Assembly: GCF_900104145.1 (NCBI RefSeq)
Contig: NZ_FNLB01000006.1
Span: 1,447,001 to 1,511,000 of the forward strand
Length of the DNA: 64,000 bases
Direction of reading: 5' to 3'
Source: Pseudovibrio sp. Tun.PSC04-5.I4
GTDB lineage: Bacteria; Pseudomonadota; Alphaproteobacteria; Rhizobiales; Stappiaceae
Position 1 is the first letter of the stretch, and the number at the start of each line of letters is the position of its first letter. Below, piece by piece: positions 36,146 through 44,182 of the stretch. The position numbers were made by a program, and so were the translations under genes. The notes beneath the pieces were generated by a model, which did no database searches, had not been told where the DNA came from, and saw nothing but the letters and a program-made list of their open reading frames with translations.

Positions 36146-36171
36146 AACGCCCGACCAACAGGCCGGGCGTT
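36146..36171 (-). terminator. Terminator hairpin downstream of pcs
   Basis: ACGCCCG (36147-36153) and CGGGCGT (36164-36170) pair, with a further CC/GG pair inside; on the minus strand the hairpin is followed by TTTTGCGTTTT. It separates pcs from the quinone oxidoreductase gene. Confidence 0.7.
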
Positions 36172-36193
36172 CTATCTTTAAATACGGAAAGAA

Positions 36194-36889
36194 TCAGATC
36201 TTCCGAAACACTTGATGAGCAGCCCCAACGCAGAACAGATAAAGGCTGGTCGCTGTGATCAACGCAAACAGCCAGTTCTCAATAATAAAGTCCTGATAAA
36301 GCGCCAGTGCCAGCGCGGCACTCCAGACCATCAAAATGCTAATTGTCAAAGGGCGCCATTTCACTGTGCGAACAGGATGAACAAACTCAACGGGTGCAAA
36401 TGTCAAAACGGAGCACACAATGACCATACCAATAATGATCCACGGTGGAGATTGCAGCGTCACCAGCACGACGATCACCATGTTCCAGACACCTGGAAAG
36501 CCGCTAAACCCGCCACTGTCGGTTTTCATGTTTCCATCAGCGAAATAAATCGCGCCGGTAAACACAATCACCGCTCCAGCTAAGAGTCCCCAGAATTCTG
36601 AAAGCAATCCGCTCTGGTAAAGCGCAAATGCAGGCAGGAAAACATAGGTGGCATAGTCAATCACCAAATCCAGAATAACGCCGCTCCAACGCGGCAAGCG
36701 ATTCTGTATGTCATACTTGCGCGCTAAAGGACCATCCAGCCCGTCGACAACGAGTGCCACCCAGAGCCAGAAAAACATCATAGGCAGATTGCCGTTCGCT
36801 CCTGCGACAAGCGCAAACAACGCTATGGGCGCACCCAATGCGGTGAGTATGTGAATGAGGAACAGCCGGGTTTGAGTCTGACCAGTCAA
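36194..36889 (-). CDS. pcs: Phosphatidylcholine synthase
   Basis: A 231-residue integral membrane CDP-alcohol phosphotransferase of the Pcs branch, which joins CDP-diacylglycerol and choline to make phosphatidylcholine in one step. The motif is spread over VVDGLDGPLARKYDIQ and RWSGVILDLVIDYATYVF, the modified D-G-x2-A-R ... D-x3-D pattern of Pcs, and YFADGNMKTDSGGFSGFPGVWN is a Pcs-specific block. Six to eight membrane helices are evident. The enzyme is characteristic of alphaproteobacteria that live with eukaryotes or in the sea. Confidence 0.93.
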   Translation of the reverse strand: MTGQTQTRLFLIHILTALGAPIALFALVAGANGNLPMMFFWLWVALVVDGLDGPLARKYDIQNRLPRWSGVILDLVIDYATYVFLPAFALYQSGLLSEFWGLLAGAVIVFTGAIYFADGNMKTDSGGFSGFPGVWNMVIVVLVTLQSPPWIIIGMVIVCSVLTFAPVEFVHPVRTVKWRPLTISILMVWSAALALALYQDFIIENWLFALITATSLYLFCVGAAHQVFRKI

Positions 36890-36927
36890 CTTCAGGTCCT
36901 TTATTATTCTTTAGGTGAAAGCACCGT

Positions 36928-37833
36928 TTAGAACAATCTATCGCCCAAAGCTTCAAAGAGTGGTAAGTCCGCCCGAGCAAAATAGATGTTTGCAGCGCCC
37001 CATAGCAGAAGCGCGGTGCCTATTCCATAGCTTGTAAACGGTGTTTTGCTCTTTTTTTCAAGTGTCATTATGAGACCAAGCAGCGCGATCCAAATAATAT
37101 TCATGATTCCCACCGCAAACATAAGCACCATGAGCGCCCAACAGCACCCCAGACAATAAAGACCCTGCTCAATTCCAAATTGGAACGCGCTCTGTTTTTG
37201 CTCACCTGAATGCAAGGCCAGTGCCACGTTAGGGGTACGGCACCGGTCCAGACAAGACTGTTTTGAAGGGGTAAATTGATAGATTGCCGCCGCAATCACA
37301 GTGGTAATGGTTAGGCTGGAAAAGACAGGCATCATCATAGGCGTCATTACACCCACTTCATGCAGCAGCCCTTGTGCCACAGTTGCAACCACTGAAAACG
37401 CGGTCCACACCGCCAGATACCCACCAGCAACAACATAAATCGCTTTGCCGCCCCGCGCTTCATGATAGGTCTGCAACATTGGCATTGCAGTTGGTAACAT
37501 CATGGCCAGAACCATCATAAACCACATCATAAACAGCAGAAAATAGTCGTAAAGGCCCATATTAAGCAGGCCCGGCATACCAAACGCTTCCTGAGCCAAC
37601 GGCAAACAGAGCGACGCCAACTGCACACGAATATGCTCAGGCAGGCCATTGAACATGTTGAACTGATTGAACAGCTCCATGCCCGGTCCCATTTCGCCCA
37701 TATCCATACGGGCAATCATGTCCACAACCATAGCAGCCAGATAGAGCCAACCCATCACCACAGCGCCGCCCAATACAAAGTAAGGGAGCCGGTAGGACAT
37801 CTGGAAATCTGGTTTCGGGCTGCTGAGCGACAT
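36928..37833 (-). CDS. DUF2182 family membrane protein
   Basis: A 301-residue multi-pass inner-membrane protein of the DUF2182 (predicted metal-binding) family. It has about seven helices and an abundance of Met and His-Met stretches: MMWFMMVLAMMLPTAMPM, EVGVMTPMMMPVF, and a conserved CLGCCWALMVLMFAVG near the C-terminus. The Cys and Met content suggests copper handling, but the family's function is not established. I start at ATG 37833; a TTG four codons earlier is less likely. It ends 38 bases before pcs. Confidence 0.8.
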   Translation of the reverse strand: MSLSSPKPDFQMSYRLPYFVLGGAVVMGWLYLAAMVVDMIARMDMGEMGPGMELFNQFNMFNGLPEHIRVQLASLCLPLAQEAFGMPGLLNMGLYDYFLLFMMWFMMVLAMMLPTAMPMLQTYHEARGGKAIYVVAGGYLAVWTAFSVVATVAQGLLHEVGVMTPMMMPVFSSLTITTVIAAAIYQFTPSKQSCLDRCRTPNVALALHSGEQKQSAFQFGIEQGLYCLGCCWALMVLMFAVGIMNIIWIALLGLIMTLEKKSKTPFTSYGIGTALLLWGAANIYFARADLPLFEALGDRLF

Positions 37834-38109
37834 AACCAACCTCAATTGAACAATCTAAAGTTCGCGGACAAAAACCACGGCCATAAGCACGGTGTAAAAT
37901 CTGCTGCAGATGTCTAATAGAGCAGTATTTGTCCCAATGCGACATTGATGTAGTTCAAATCTAAACAAGCAGACTGCGACATGGTGTAGCTGTCATAAAG
38001 AAATGCAGGTAAAGCGCGATCACATGGGACTATTCCCGCTGTCCACCTTGAAACCCATCGGCATTATCCCATAGATACCGTATAGATTAGAACGCAAACG
38101 AACTGCGGG

Positions 38110-39381
38110 ATGAAGAACATGACAGCGAAAATCGAACGAAGCAGCACGCAAGACAACAATGCCTTAGCATTGCCTACGCAAGCAAAAAGCTTCGAATGCG
38201 CTGTTGTCGGCACAGGCCCTGCGGGAATGATCGCAGCATTGGCTCTTGCGAAAAACGGCATTGAGACCGCTTTGGTTGGCCCTCCAGTGAACCTCAAGGA
38301 TGCCCGAACAACAGCCCTGATGGACGCGTCGCGTCAGTTTCTGGATAATATCGGCATCTGGAAAGACCTGCGCACCTCCTTCACGCCGCTTGAAAAGATG
38401 CGCCTCATTGATGGCACTGACCGCTTGCTAAGAGCCCCAGAAACAACATTTTCAGCCTCTGAGCTCGACCTGCCCGCCTTCGGTTACAACATCCTCAACA
38501 AAGACCTCAACCGCGTTCTGTTTGATCTGATTGGATCTTGTGAGCTTATTGAACGCATCGAAGGGTCAGTGGAAACAGTCACAAGCAACGACCATAAAGC
38601 CTCCGTTGTTTTGGCCGATGGATCAACTCTGACCTGCAATGTTGTGATCGGCGCAGATGGCCGTAATTCTGCGGTACGCCGCTCAGCCGGGATTAAAACC
38701 AAAAACTGGATCTACAATCAGGCAGCATTGGTTCTCAACCTTAAACATGAACTGCCGCACTACAACATTTCAACTGAATTCCATCGCAATACCGGCCCCT
38801 TCACCATGGTTCCATTGCCGGGCAAGACCTCATCTCTGGTTTATGTAGAAACACCTCAAAGGGCTGATACGCTCAACAAATATCAGGATGAAGCGTTAGA
38901 AGCTGAACTTGAAAAAATCAGCAAATTCGTGCTTGGGCAATTAAAACTTGCAAGCCCGAGGCAAGTCTACCCACTCTCCGGTTTAACAGCCCTTCAGATG
39001 GGCGGCAATCGGTCCTTGCTCATGGGAGAAGCTGCACATGCCTTCCCTCCCATTGGCGCTCAAGGGCTTAATCTGTCCTTGAGGGATGTGGCTGTTGCAA
39101 CAGAGTTGCTGGCAAACGCGAAACACACCAAAGCAGACATGGGTTCACCAGAGCTTTTGCAAAAATATGATCGCAACCGCAAAGCTGACGTCTTAACCAG
39201 AACAACAGCCGTTGACCTTTTGAACCGATCTCTTTTGACAGATGCCCTGCCCGTACAGGCTTTGCGCAGCCTTGGCCTTTACACAGCCTCCAGAATTCCA
39301 CTAGTCCGCCGCCTGCTTATGCGCGAAGGCATTGCCCCATCATGGAGCCTGCCAAACCTCATGCGTGCTCAAGGCAACTAA
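38110..39381 (+). CDS. UbiH/UbiF-family FAD-dependent hydroxylase (ubiquinone biosynthesis)
   Basis: A 423-residue flavin monooxygenase. The ADP-binding loop VVGTGPAGMIAALALAKNG is at about 33-51, the DG motif IGADGRNSAVRRSAG in the middle, and GEAAHAFPPIGAQGLNLSLR near 300 is the FAD ribityl motif. These are the features of UbiH/F/I/L hydroxylases that add oxygen to the ubiquinone ring. Which carbon is modified cannot be read here. Start is ATG 38110 or 38119. It converges with the AEC transporter gene with no gap. Confidence 0.87.
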   Translation: MKNMTAKIERSSTQDNNALALPTQAKSFECAVVGTGPAGMIAALALAKNGIETALVGPPVNLKDARTTALMDASRQFLDNIGIWKDLRTSFTPLEKMRLIDGTDRLLRAPETTFSASELDLPAFGYNILNKDLNRVLFDLIGSCELIERIEGSVETVTSNDHKASVVLADGSTLTCNVVIGADGRNSAVRRSAGIKTKNWIYNQAALVLNLKHELPHYNISTEFHRNTGPFTMVPLPGKTSSLVYVETPQRADTLNKYQDEALEAELEKISKFVLGQLKLASPRQVYPLSGLTALQMGGNRSLLMGEAAHAFPPIGAQGLNLSLRDVAVATELLANAKHTKADMGSPELLQKYDRNRKADVLTRTTAVDLLNRSLLTDALPVQALRSLGLYTASRIPLVRRLLMREGIAPSWSLPNLMRAQGN

Positions 39382-40332
39382 TTACGGCACCAGATGTCCG
39401 GATTGAATGAGATAAATGAGCGCTGGCAGCGTAACCACAGAGGCCAGTGTTCCATACAGAACCGCTGTAGAGGCTCGCTCCACATAGCTCCCGTAATGCT
39501 GGGCTAAGACATACACATTTGCAGCCGGTGGCAACGCTGCCATCAACACAGCCGTGTAGACCCAAAGCGGTTCAAACCCGCCAATCCAATCCAGCAGGAT
39601 GTACACCAGCACCGGATGCACCACCAGCTTGATGAGAAGCAAAATTGGCAGATCTTTGGCAGTCCGTCGGCTCGGCTGCAAGGCAATCGTCACCCCCATA
39701 GCAAACAAAGCACAGGGCGCCGCGGCCTGACGTAAAAATGAGATTGTCTGATCCAAAGCAATTGGCGGTTTGAATTCTATCGCCGCGGCCAAAATCCCCG
39801 CAAAAACGGCCAATATGAAAGGATGGGTGATGATCTTCTTCAGGATCTCAAAAACCAGCGGTGCAATCTTGATGTTCTGAGAACCGCCAATCGACATCAT
39901 CATTGGCACCAGAATAAAGAGCAAAATCGTATCAAAACACAGAATCAGCGCTGTCGGCACAGCCGCGCCGGCCCCAAGCACAGCCAAAGTTACACCCGGC
40001 CCCATATATCCAATATTGGAATAGGACCCGACAAGCGCTTGAACTGTTGATTCTCCGATATTTCCACGCAATATGAAACGAGCCAGACAAAACGCCAATG
40101 CAAACATCGCGAAGGTAGCGAAGGTCGTCGCCGCAACGAAATCAAACGTTGCAAGTTCTTCCAGCGGTGTTTCTGAGAGAAGTTGAAAAAACAACGCAGG
40201 CAACGCCAGATAAATCACAAAAAAATTCATCCACGCGAGACCATCACGCGAAAGTTTTGCACCTTTTCCTGAGACGAACCCAAGGAAAATCAAAAGGAAA
40301 AATGGCAGTGCCAAATTCACGACATTGAGCAT
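39382..40332 (-). CDS. AEC-family (auxin efflux carrier type) transporter
   Basis: A 316-residue membrane protein with ten probable helices. It begins LNVVNLALPFFLLIFLGFVSG and contains YSNIGYMGPGVTLAVLG, the crossed-helix signature of the AEC/bile-acid-sodium superfamily, then MGVTIALQPSRR. Substrate unknown: family members move organic acids such as malate or auxin. Start ATG 40332 was chosen since GGAG lies 11 bases upstream and homologues start near MLNVVNLALP. It directly abuts the end of the hydroxylase gene. Confidence 0.88.
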   Translation of the reverse strand: MLNVVNLALPFFLLIFLGFVSGKGAKLSRDGLAWMNFFVIYLALPALFFQLLSETPLEELATFDFVAATTFATFAMFALAFCLARFILRGNIGESTVQALVGSYSNIGYMGPGVTLAVLGAGAAVPTALILCFDTILLFILVPMMMSIGGSQNIKIAPLVFEILKKIITHPFILAVFAGILAAAIEFKPPIALDQTISFLRQAAAPCALFAMGVTIALQPSRRTAKDLPILLLIKLVVHPVLVYILLDWIGGFEPLWVYTAVLMAALPPAANVYVLAQHYGSYVERASTAVLYGTLASVVTLPALIYLIQSGHLVP

Positions 40333-40533
40333 TAAAACCAATTCTCCATGCAAATTCGATGAGTTCTCCGTGACATAATGGAGAATGAGTTGCTTTTAAA
40401 ACACCAATTGGATAATCACCATGGCCGAGTTCAGCGTATATAGCCATTCGACAGAGGTTGGCATACCGGCAACTACGACAGTATAGTAAGTGAGTAAACG
40501 GAACAGGAAACGTCCTGCCGCTCAAAGGCCAAA

Positions 40534-41427
40534 ATGAACGCGAAAAAAACCCGCCGCCCCATAACACCACGCGAAAACCTTGCCTATCGTCTTGAATGGC
40601 TAGCCCTGCGAGCTATTGGCGGAATTCTGCGCTCAATGCCGCTGGATTGGGCCTCTACATTTATGGGAAATGCCTGGCGTGTGTTCGCTCCCATGACCCA
40701 CAGGCATGCGCGAGCCAAAGCGCACATCATGGCCGCCTACCCGGAAATGACGCTCAATGAAGCGGATAAAATTATCCGGGACATGTGGGAAAACCTTGGC
40801 CGGGTTTCTGCCGAGACCGTTTTGCTATCCAAAATCCACAAGGACACATCCCGCGTCATCTACCCAAATCCGGAGGTGTTTGCACCATCCGTTGGTGAAG
40901 GCGCTGTTTTGGTAACCATGCACTCCGGCAACTGGGAAGTCGTCTCAGACAAAGCAGAGGATCTGGGCCTGCCGCTGGCTGGCGTTTACCAAAAGCTCAA
41001 GAACCCATACTCAGAGGAATATTTGGTCGGCAAACGCGACTTCCTCTACAAGCTTGGCCTCTACAGCAAAGGCCATGACACCGGCACCAAAATCATCTCC
41101 ATCCTACGCAAAAAAGGCTCGGTCGCCTTCGTTGCAGATGTAAGAGATGTACGCGGCGTGAAGATTAATTTCTTCAACCAGCAATCTGCTGCAACCCACA
41201 TTCCAGCTGCCCTTGCCCGCACCATGAACAAGCGCCTGATCGCGGTAACAGCTCGGCGGACCAAGGGGGCTCGCTTTGAGATCATTGCCAAGGAAATCCC
41301 TGTTGCAAGAACCAAAGACCGTGTGCAGGACGCTATCACCACCACACAAGCTGTCCACGACCAGTTTGAGGAATGGATCCGTGAAGAACCATCCCAGTGG
41401 ATGTGGATCATGAAAAAGTGGATCTAA
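40534..41427 (+). CDS. Lipid A biosynthesis lauroyl acyltransferase-like protein
   Basis: A 297-residue LpxL/HtrB-family acyltransferase. MHSGNWEVV (near residue 129) contains the His of the H-x4-D/E active site with Glu, and FVADVRDVRGVKINFFNQQSA corresponds to the acceptor region. It transfers a secondary acyl chain from acyl-ACP to the lipid A precursor at the cytoplasmic side of the inner membrane. Length fits (about 300). The first 35 residues are basic and then hydrophobic, as in membrane-anchored members. Confidence 0.88.
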   Translation: MNAKKTRRPITPRENLAYRLEWLALRAIGGILRSMPLDWASTFMGNAWRVFAPMTHRHARAKAHIMAAYPEMTLNEADKIIRDMWENLGRVSAETVLLSKIHKDTSRVIYPNPEVFAPSVGEGAVLVTMHSGNWEVVSDKAEDLGLPLAGVYQKLKNPYSEEYLVGKRDFLYKLGLYSKGHDTGTKIISILRKKGSVAFVADVRDVRGVKINFFNQQSAATHIPAALARTMNKRLIAVTARRTKGARFEIIAKEIPVARTKDRVQDAITTTQAVHDQFEEWIREEPSQWMWIMKKWI

Positions 41428-41533
41428 GCAGCGCCACAGCCGAACTTATCCCAAAGAGCAAATTCTGCACCGCACCATAACCTGTATACTCCTCTCCACA
41501 TGAATGAAATTTGCTCGGGAGGGAACCTGCCAA

Positions 41534-42574
41534 ATGAAAACCTATCGTTCCTATTATAAGCCACTGGCCATTGGCGCCCCTGCTCCGTTTGCTGAACCAC
41601 CAGTCGCGCTGGAACGTATGATTCATTTCGTTCCGCCACACATTGAAAAAATGCGCGGAAAAATCCCGCAAATGATCTCTCAGGTCGATGTCATCCTCGG
41701 TAATCTGGAGGATGCAATTCCAGCAGATGAGAAGCTGAACGCCCGTGAGGGCTTCATCAAAATGGCCAATGACAATGATTTTGGCTCCACCAAACTCTGG
41801 ACACGCATCAACTCCCTGGAAAGCCCGTGGGTTCTGGATGACATCACAGAAATCGTCACCCGCTGCGGAAACAAGCTTGATGTGATCATGCTGCCTAAGG
41901 TGAATGGCCCCTGGGATATCCATTATCTTGATCAGCTTTTGGCACAGCTGGAAGCAAAATCCGGCATCACCTCTCCAATTCAAATCCACGCCATCCTGGA
42001 AACCGCTGAGGGCGTCAACAACGTGGAGGCTATCGCAACAGCAAGCCCACGCATGCACGGCATGAGCCTTGGCCCAGCAGATCTAGCAGCCTCACGCGGT
42101 ATGAAGACAACACGCGTTGGCGGTGGTCATCCAGATTATCAGGTGTTGGCAGACAGCAATGGCGATGCACCCCGCGCTCGTTATCAGCAGGATCTATGGC
42201 ATTACACCGTTGCCAAGATGGTCGATGCATGTCTTGCGGCAGGCATCAAACCGTTTTACGGACCGTTTGGAGATTTCAGCGACCCAGATGCCTGCGAGTC
42301 TCAATTCCGCAATTCCTTCCTCATGGGGTGTCTGGGCACGTGGACCCTCCACCCAAGTCAGATCGGCATTGCAAAATCCGTATTCTCTCCAGAACCTAAC
42401 GAAGTGAAGTTCGCACGCCGTATTTTAGAGGCCATGCCAGATGGCACCGGTGCTGTAATGCTGGACGGAAAAATGCAGGATGACGCAACATGGAAGCAGG
42501 CAAAAGTGATCTGCGACCTTGCAGATCTTGTCATTTCAAGAGATCCAGAGCTCGCCAAAGCATACCAATCCTGA
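41534..42574 (+). CDS. mcl: L-malyl-CoA/beta-methylmalyl-CoA (citramalyl-CoA) lyase
   Basis: A 346-residue HpcH/HpaI-family lyase very close in pattern to Chloroflexus malyl-CoA lyase (348 residues, remembered): YYKPLAIGAPAPF at the start, GNLEDAIPADEK, NKLDVIMLPKVNGPWDIH, SPRMHGMSLGPADLAASRGM, FYGPFGDFSD and DGKMQDDATWKQAKVI. It cleaves malyl-CoA to acetyl-CoA and glyoxylate and handles methylmalyl- or citramalyl-CoA, as in the ethylmalonyl-CoA pathway or C5 acid use. I take ATG 41534 (GGGAGG 10 bases upstream) instead of an ATG 30 bases earlier. It is a single-gene unit, ended by a strong hairpin. Confidence 0.92.
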   Translation: MKTYRSYYKPLAIGAPAPFAEPPVALERMIHFVPPHIEKMRGKIPQMISQVDVILGNLEDAIPADEKLNAREGFIKMANDNDFGSTKLWTRINSLESPWVLDDITEIVTRCGNKLDVIMLPKVNGPWDIHYLDQLLAQLEAKSGITSPIQIHAILETAEGVNNVEAIATASPRMHGMSLGPADLAASRGMKTTRVGGGHPDYQVLADSNGDAPRARYQQDLWHYTVAKMVDACLAAGIKPFYGPFGDFSDPDACESQFRNSFLMGCLGTWTLHPSQIGIAKSVFSPEPNEVKFARRILEAMPDGTGAVMLDGKMQDDATWKQAKVICDLADLVISRDPELAKAYQS

Positions 42575-42581
42575 GTTTTTC

Positions 42582-42605
42582 AAGGAGAGGCTCAGGCCTC
42601 TCCTT
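42582..42605 (+). terminator. Hairpin after mcl
   Basis: AAGGAGAGGC and GCCTCTCCTT form a perfect 10-bp stem with a TCAG loop, 8 bases after the mcl stop. A C-rich rather than T-rich run follows, so efficiency is uncertain. Confidence 0.6.
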
Positions 42606-42787
42606 CCCCCGCCTCATTTGTGTATATCAATGAATTGTGACCGCTTATTCCATCCCAAACCATAAAAAACGCAAGGTTTGAACGGCATCTCGCCTTTTTG
42701 CTGCCCTATATAGCTTGACAAGGCGCCCACAACATGAGCTTTAAGGCGCCCTGAAACTAGACAATATCTGCGAAAGCTTGGTGGATT

Positions 42788-43120
42788 ATGGAGACAATGA
42801 GAACCGCGAAATTCAGAATTGGACAGGTTGTACGTCATCGCCTGTACCCGTTTCGTGGCATCGTGTTCGACGTTGATCCCACATTCGACAATACGGAAGA
42901 ATGGTGGGAGTCAATTCCCGAAGATGCACGTCCAAGCAAAGACCAGCCATTTTATCACCTTCTCGCTGAAAACGAAGAGAGTGAATACATTGCCTATGTG
43001 TCAGAGCAAAACTTGGAACAGGATGACAGCGGCGAGCCTGTACGCCACCCGCAAGTCGAAGAATTTTTTGATGAAACAACAGATGGCAGCTACATCGTCA
43101 AAGACGTAGAGATTCACTAA
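42788..43120 (+). CDS. hspQ: Heat shock protein HspQ (hemimethylated-DNA-binding YccV type)
   Basis: A 110-residue HspQ/YccV-domain protein. KFRIGQVVRHRLYPFRGIVF, then DVDPTFDNTEEWWESIP, QPFYHLLAENEES and YIAYVSEQNL are the family blocks. In E. coli, HspQ is a stress protein that acts as a specificity factor of the Lon protease and binds hemimethylated oriC DNA. Length is normal (about 105). ATG 42788 and 42797 are both possible. It ends at a bidirectional terminator shared with ialB. Confidence 0.93.
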   Translation: METMRTAKFRIGQVVRHRLYPFRGIVFDVDPTFDNTEEWWESIPEDARPSKDQPFYHLLAENEESEYIAYVSEQNLEQDDSGEPVRHPQVEEFFDETTDGSYIVKDVEIH

Positions 43121-43184
43121 CGCAACTTTGCTTCATCATATTGAACAAGCGCTATTTTTATGGCCCTTGCATCAGACAAAACTA

Positions 43185-43220
43185 AAAAAAACCCGAAGGA
43201 AATCTCCTTCGGGTTTTTTG
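43185..43220. terminator. Bidirectional intrinsic terminator between hspQ and ialB
   Basis: ACCCGAAGGA (43191-43200) and TCCTTCGGGT (43205-43214) make a perfect 10-bp stem with loop AATC; an A7 run lies before and a T6 run after. It can end hspQ on the plus strand and ialB on the minus strand. Confidence 0.95.
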
Positions 43221-43262
43221 TTCTCAAAGCTCTTCCAACAATGCGGAAGTTAAAGCGAAAAA

Positions 43263-43877
43263 TTATTCGCTTGCATTACGCTGCTGTTCAATCAATTTCT
43301 GACGTGCAGCTTCAGCACGCTTTTGAAGTTCAGATTGCAAACGCTCTTGCTTAGCCTGCAATTCTTCTGGCTTGATAGCTTCGCCATCATACACACGAGT
43401 GAACCCTTTCAAGGTGAGGTCGAATGGACGAGCCTTACCCTGCTGGTTCAAAGTGGTAACGATCAGCTTACCGCCCTTTTTCAGGCCAGCTATGAACGTG
43501 TCATCAATAACCATCTCAGCTATACAAGCGTTTGGAAAACAGATTGTGTACTTTGCCTCAGCCTGCTTGCCACCATCAACCTGGACACGCAGACCCGGCT
43601 GAATCAGCATTCCTGGAGGAACGGCAAGGTGCAGCAACTTACGGCTTTCGCCAGTAACTTCACGCACAACAGCTTGAGCGAGGAACTGACCAGTGTCCGT
43701 GCGCAGTTCCTGTGTAATTAGGCAGAATTCTTTCTTAGACTTTGGATCGGTGTTACATACCTTTACCCAAGCATCGTCAGCTTGTGCAATCTGTGCAACA
43801 CTAGTGCCCGCAAAGCCTACAGCGGCAAGAGCAGCAATGATCCCACCAGTCAGAACGCCCTTAAAATTGATGGCCAT
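43263..43877 (-). CDS. Invasion-associated locus B (IalB) family periplasmic protein
   Basis: A 204-residue exported protein. Signal peptide MAINFKGVLTGGIIAALAAV with cleavage near TSVAQ; then WVKVCNTDPKSKKEFCLITQE, two cysteines as in IalB, and VPPGMLIQPGLRVQVDG. The C-terminal tail is a charged helix (QAKQERLQSELQKRAEAA) rich in Gln, Glu and Arg. IalB proteins are widespread in alphaproteobacteria; in Bartonella one aids erythrocyte invasion, but most have no known role. Start ATG 43877 has AGGAAATTGGGG in front and yields the signal peptide. Confidence 0.88.
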   Translation of the reverse strand: MAINFKGVLTGGIIAALAAVGFAGTSVAQIAQADDAWVKVCNTDPKSKKEFCLITQELRTDTGQFLAQAVVREVTGESRKLLHLAVPPGMLIQPGLRVQVDGGKQAEAKYTICFPNACIAEMVIDDTFIAGLKKGGKLIVTTLNQQGKARPFDLTLKGFTRVYDGEAIKPEELQAKQERLQSELQKRAEAARQKLIEQQRNASE

Positions 43878-44182
43878 CCCCAATTTCCTCAAAGTTTGAT
43901 CCGAGGCAGCAAAATTTGCGCTCTCGGCAATTACGCAGCAACCAATCTTTAGGTTCAACAGTGTCTCGACTGCTTGTTAGGTGCCAAGCATAGTCAGAAC
44001 AGAGCTGAAAAAAAGGCAGTGCCCCTGTTAAATGCTACTTATGTACTCTTTAAACACGTCAGAACCATTTTTCTACCTATAGATTGGGGTGGTTACAGGT
44101 GTTTTCCAAAGCCTCGTAGGCTGAATTTTCCGTAGAATCGTATTATTGCTAGTTTCTGCAGGATGCCCTAGGAGAAATTCCA
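43878..44182. other. Divergent promoter region between ialB and the peptide-binding protein gene
   Basis: About 305 bases without a gene. It must contain the promoters of ialB (minus) and of the solute-binding protein (plus). AGGAGA at 44169-44174 is the ribosome-binding site for the latter. I see no convincing operator or RNA structure. Confidence 0.5.

Noticed and set aside
41408..42058. Long open frame antisense to mcl (about 216 codons)
   Set aside because: It lies wholly opposite a highly conserved lyase gene and codes for nothing familiar.
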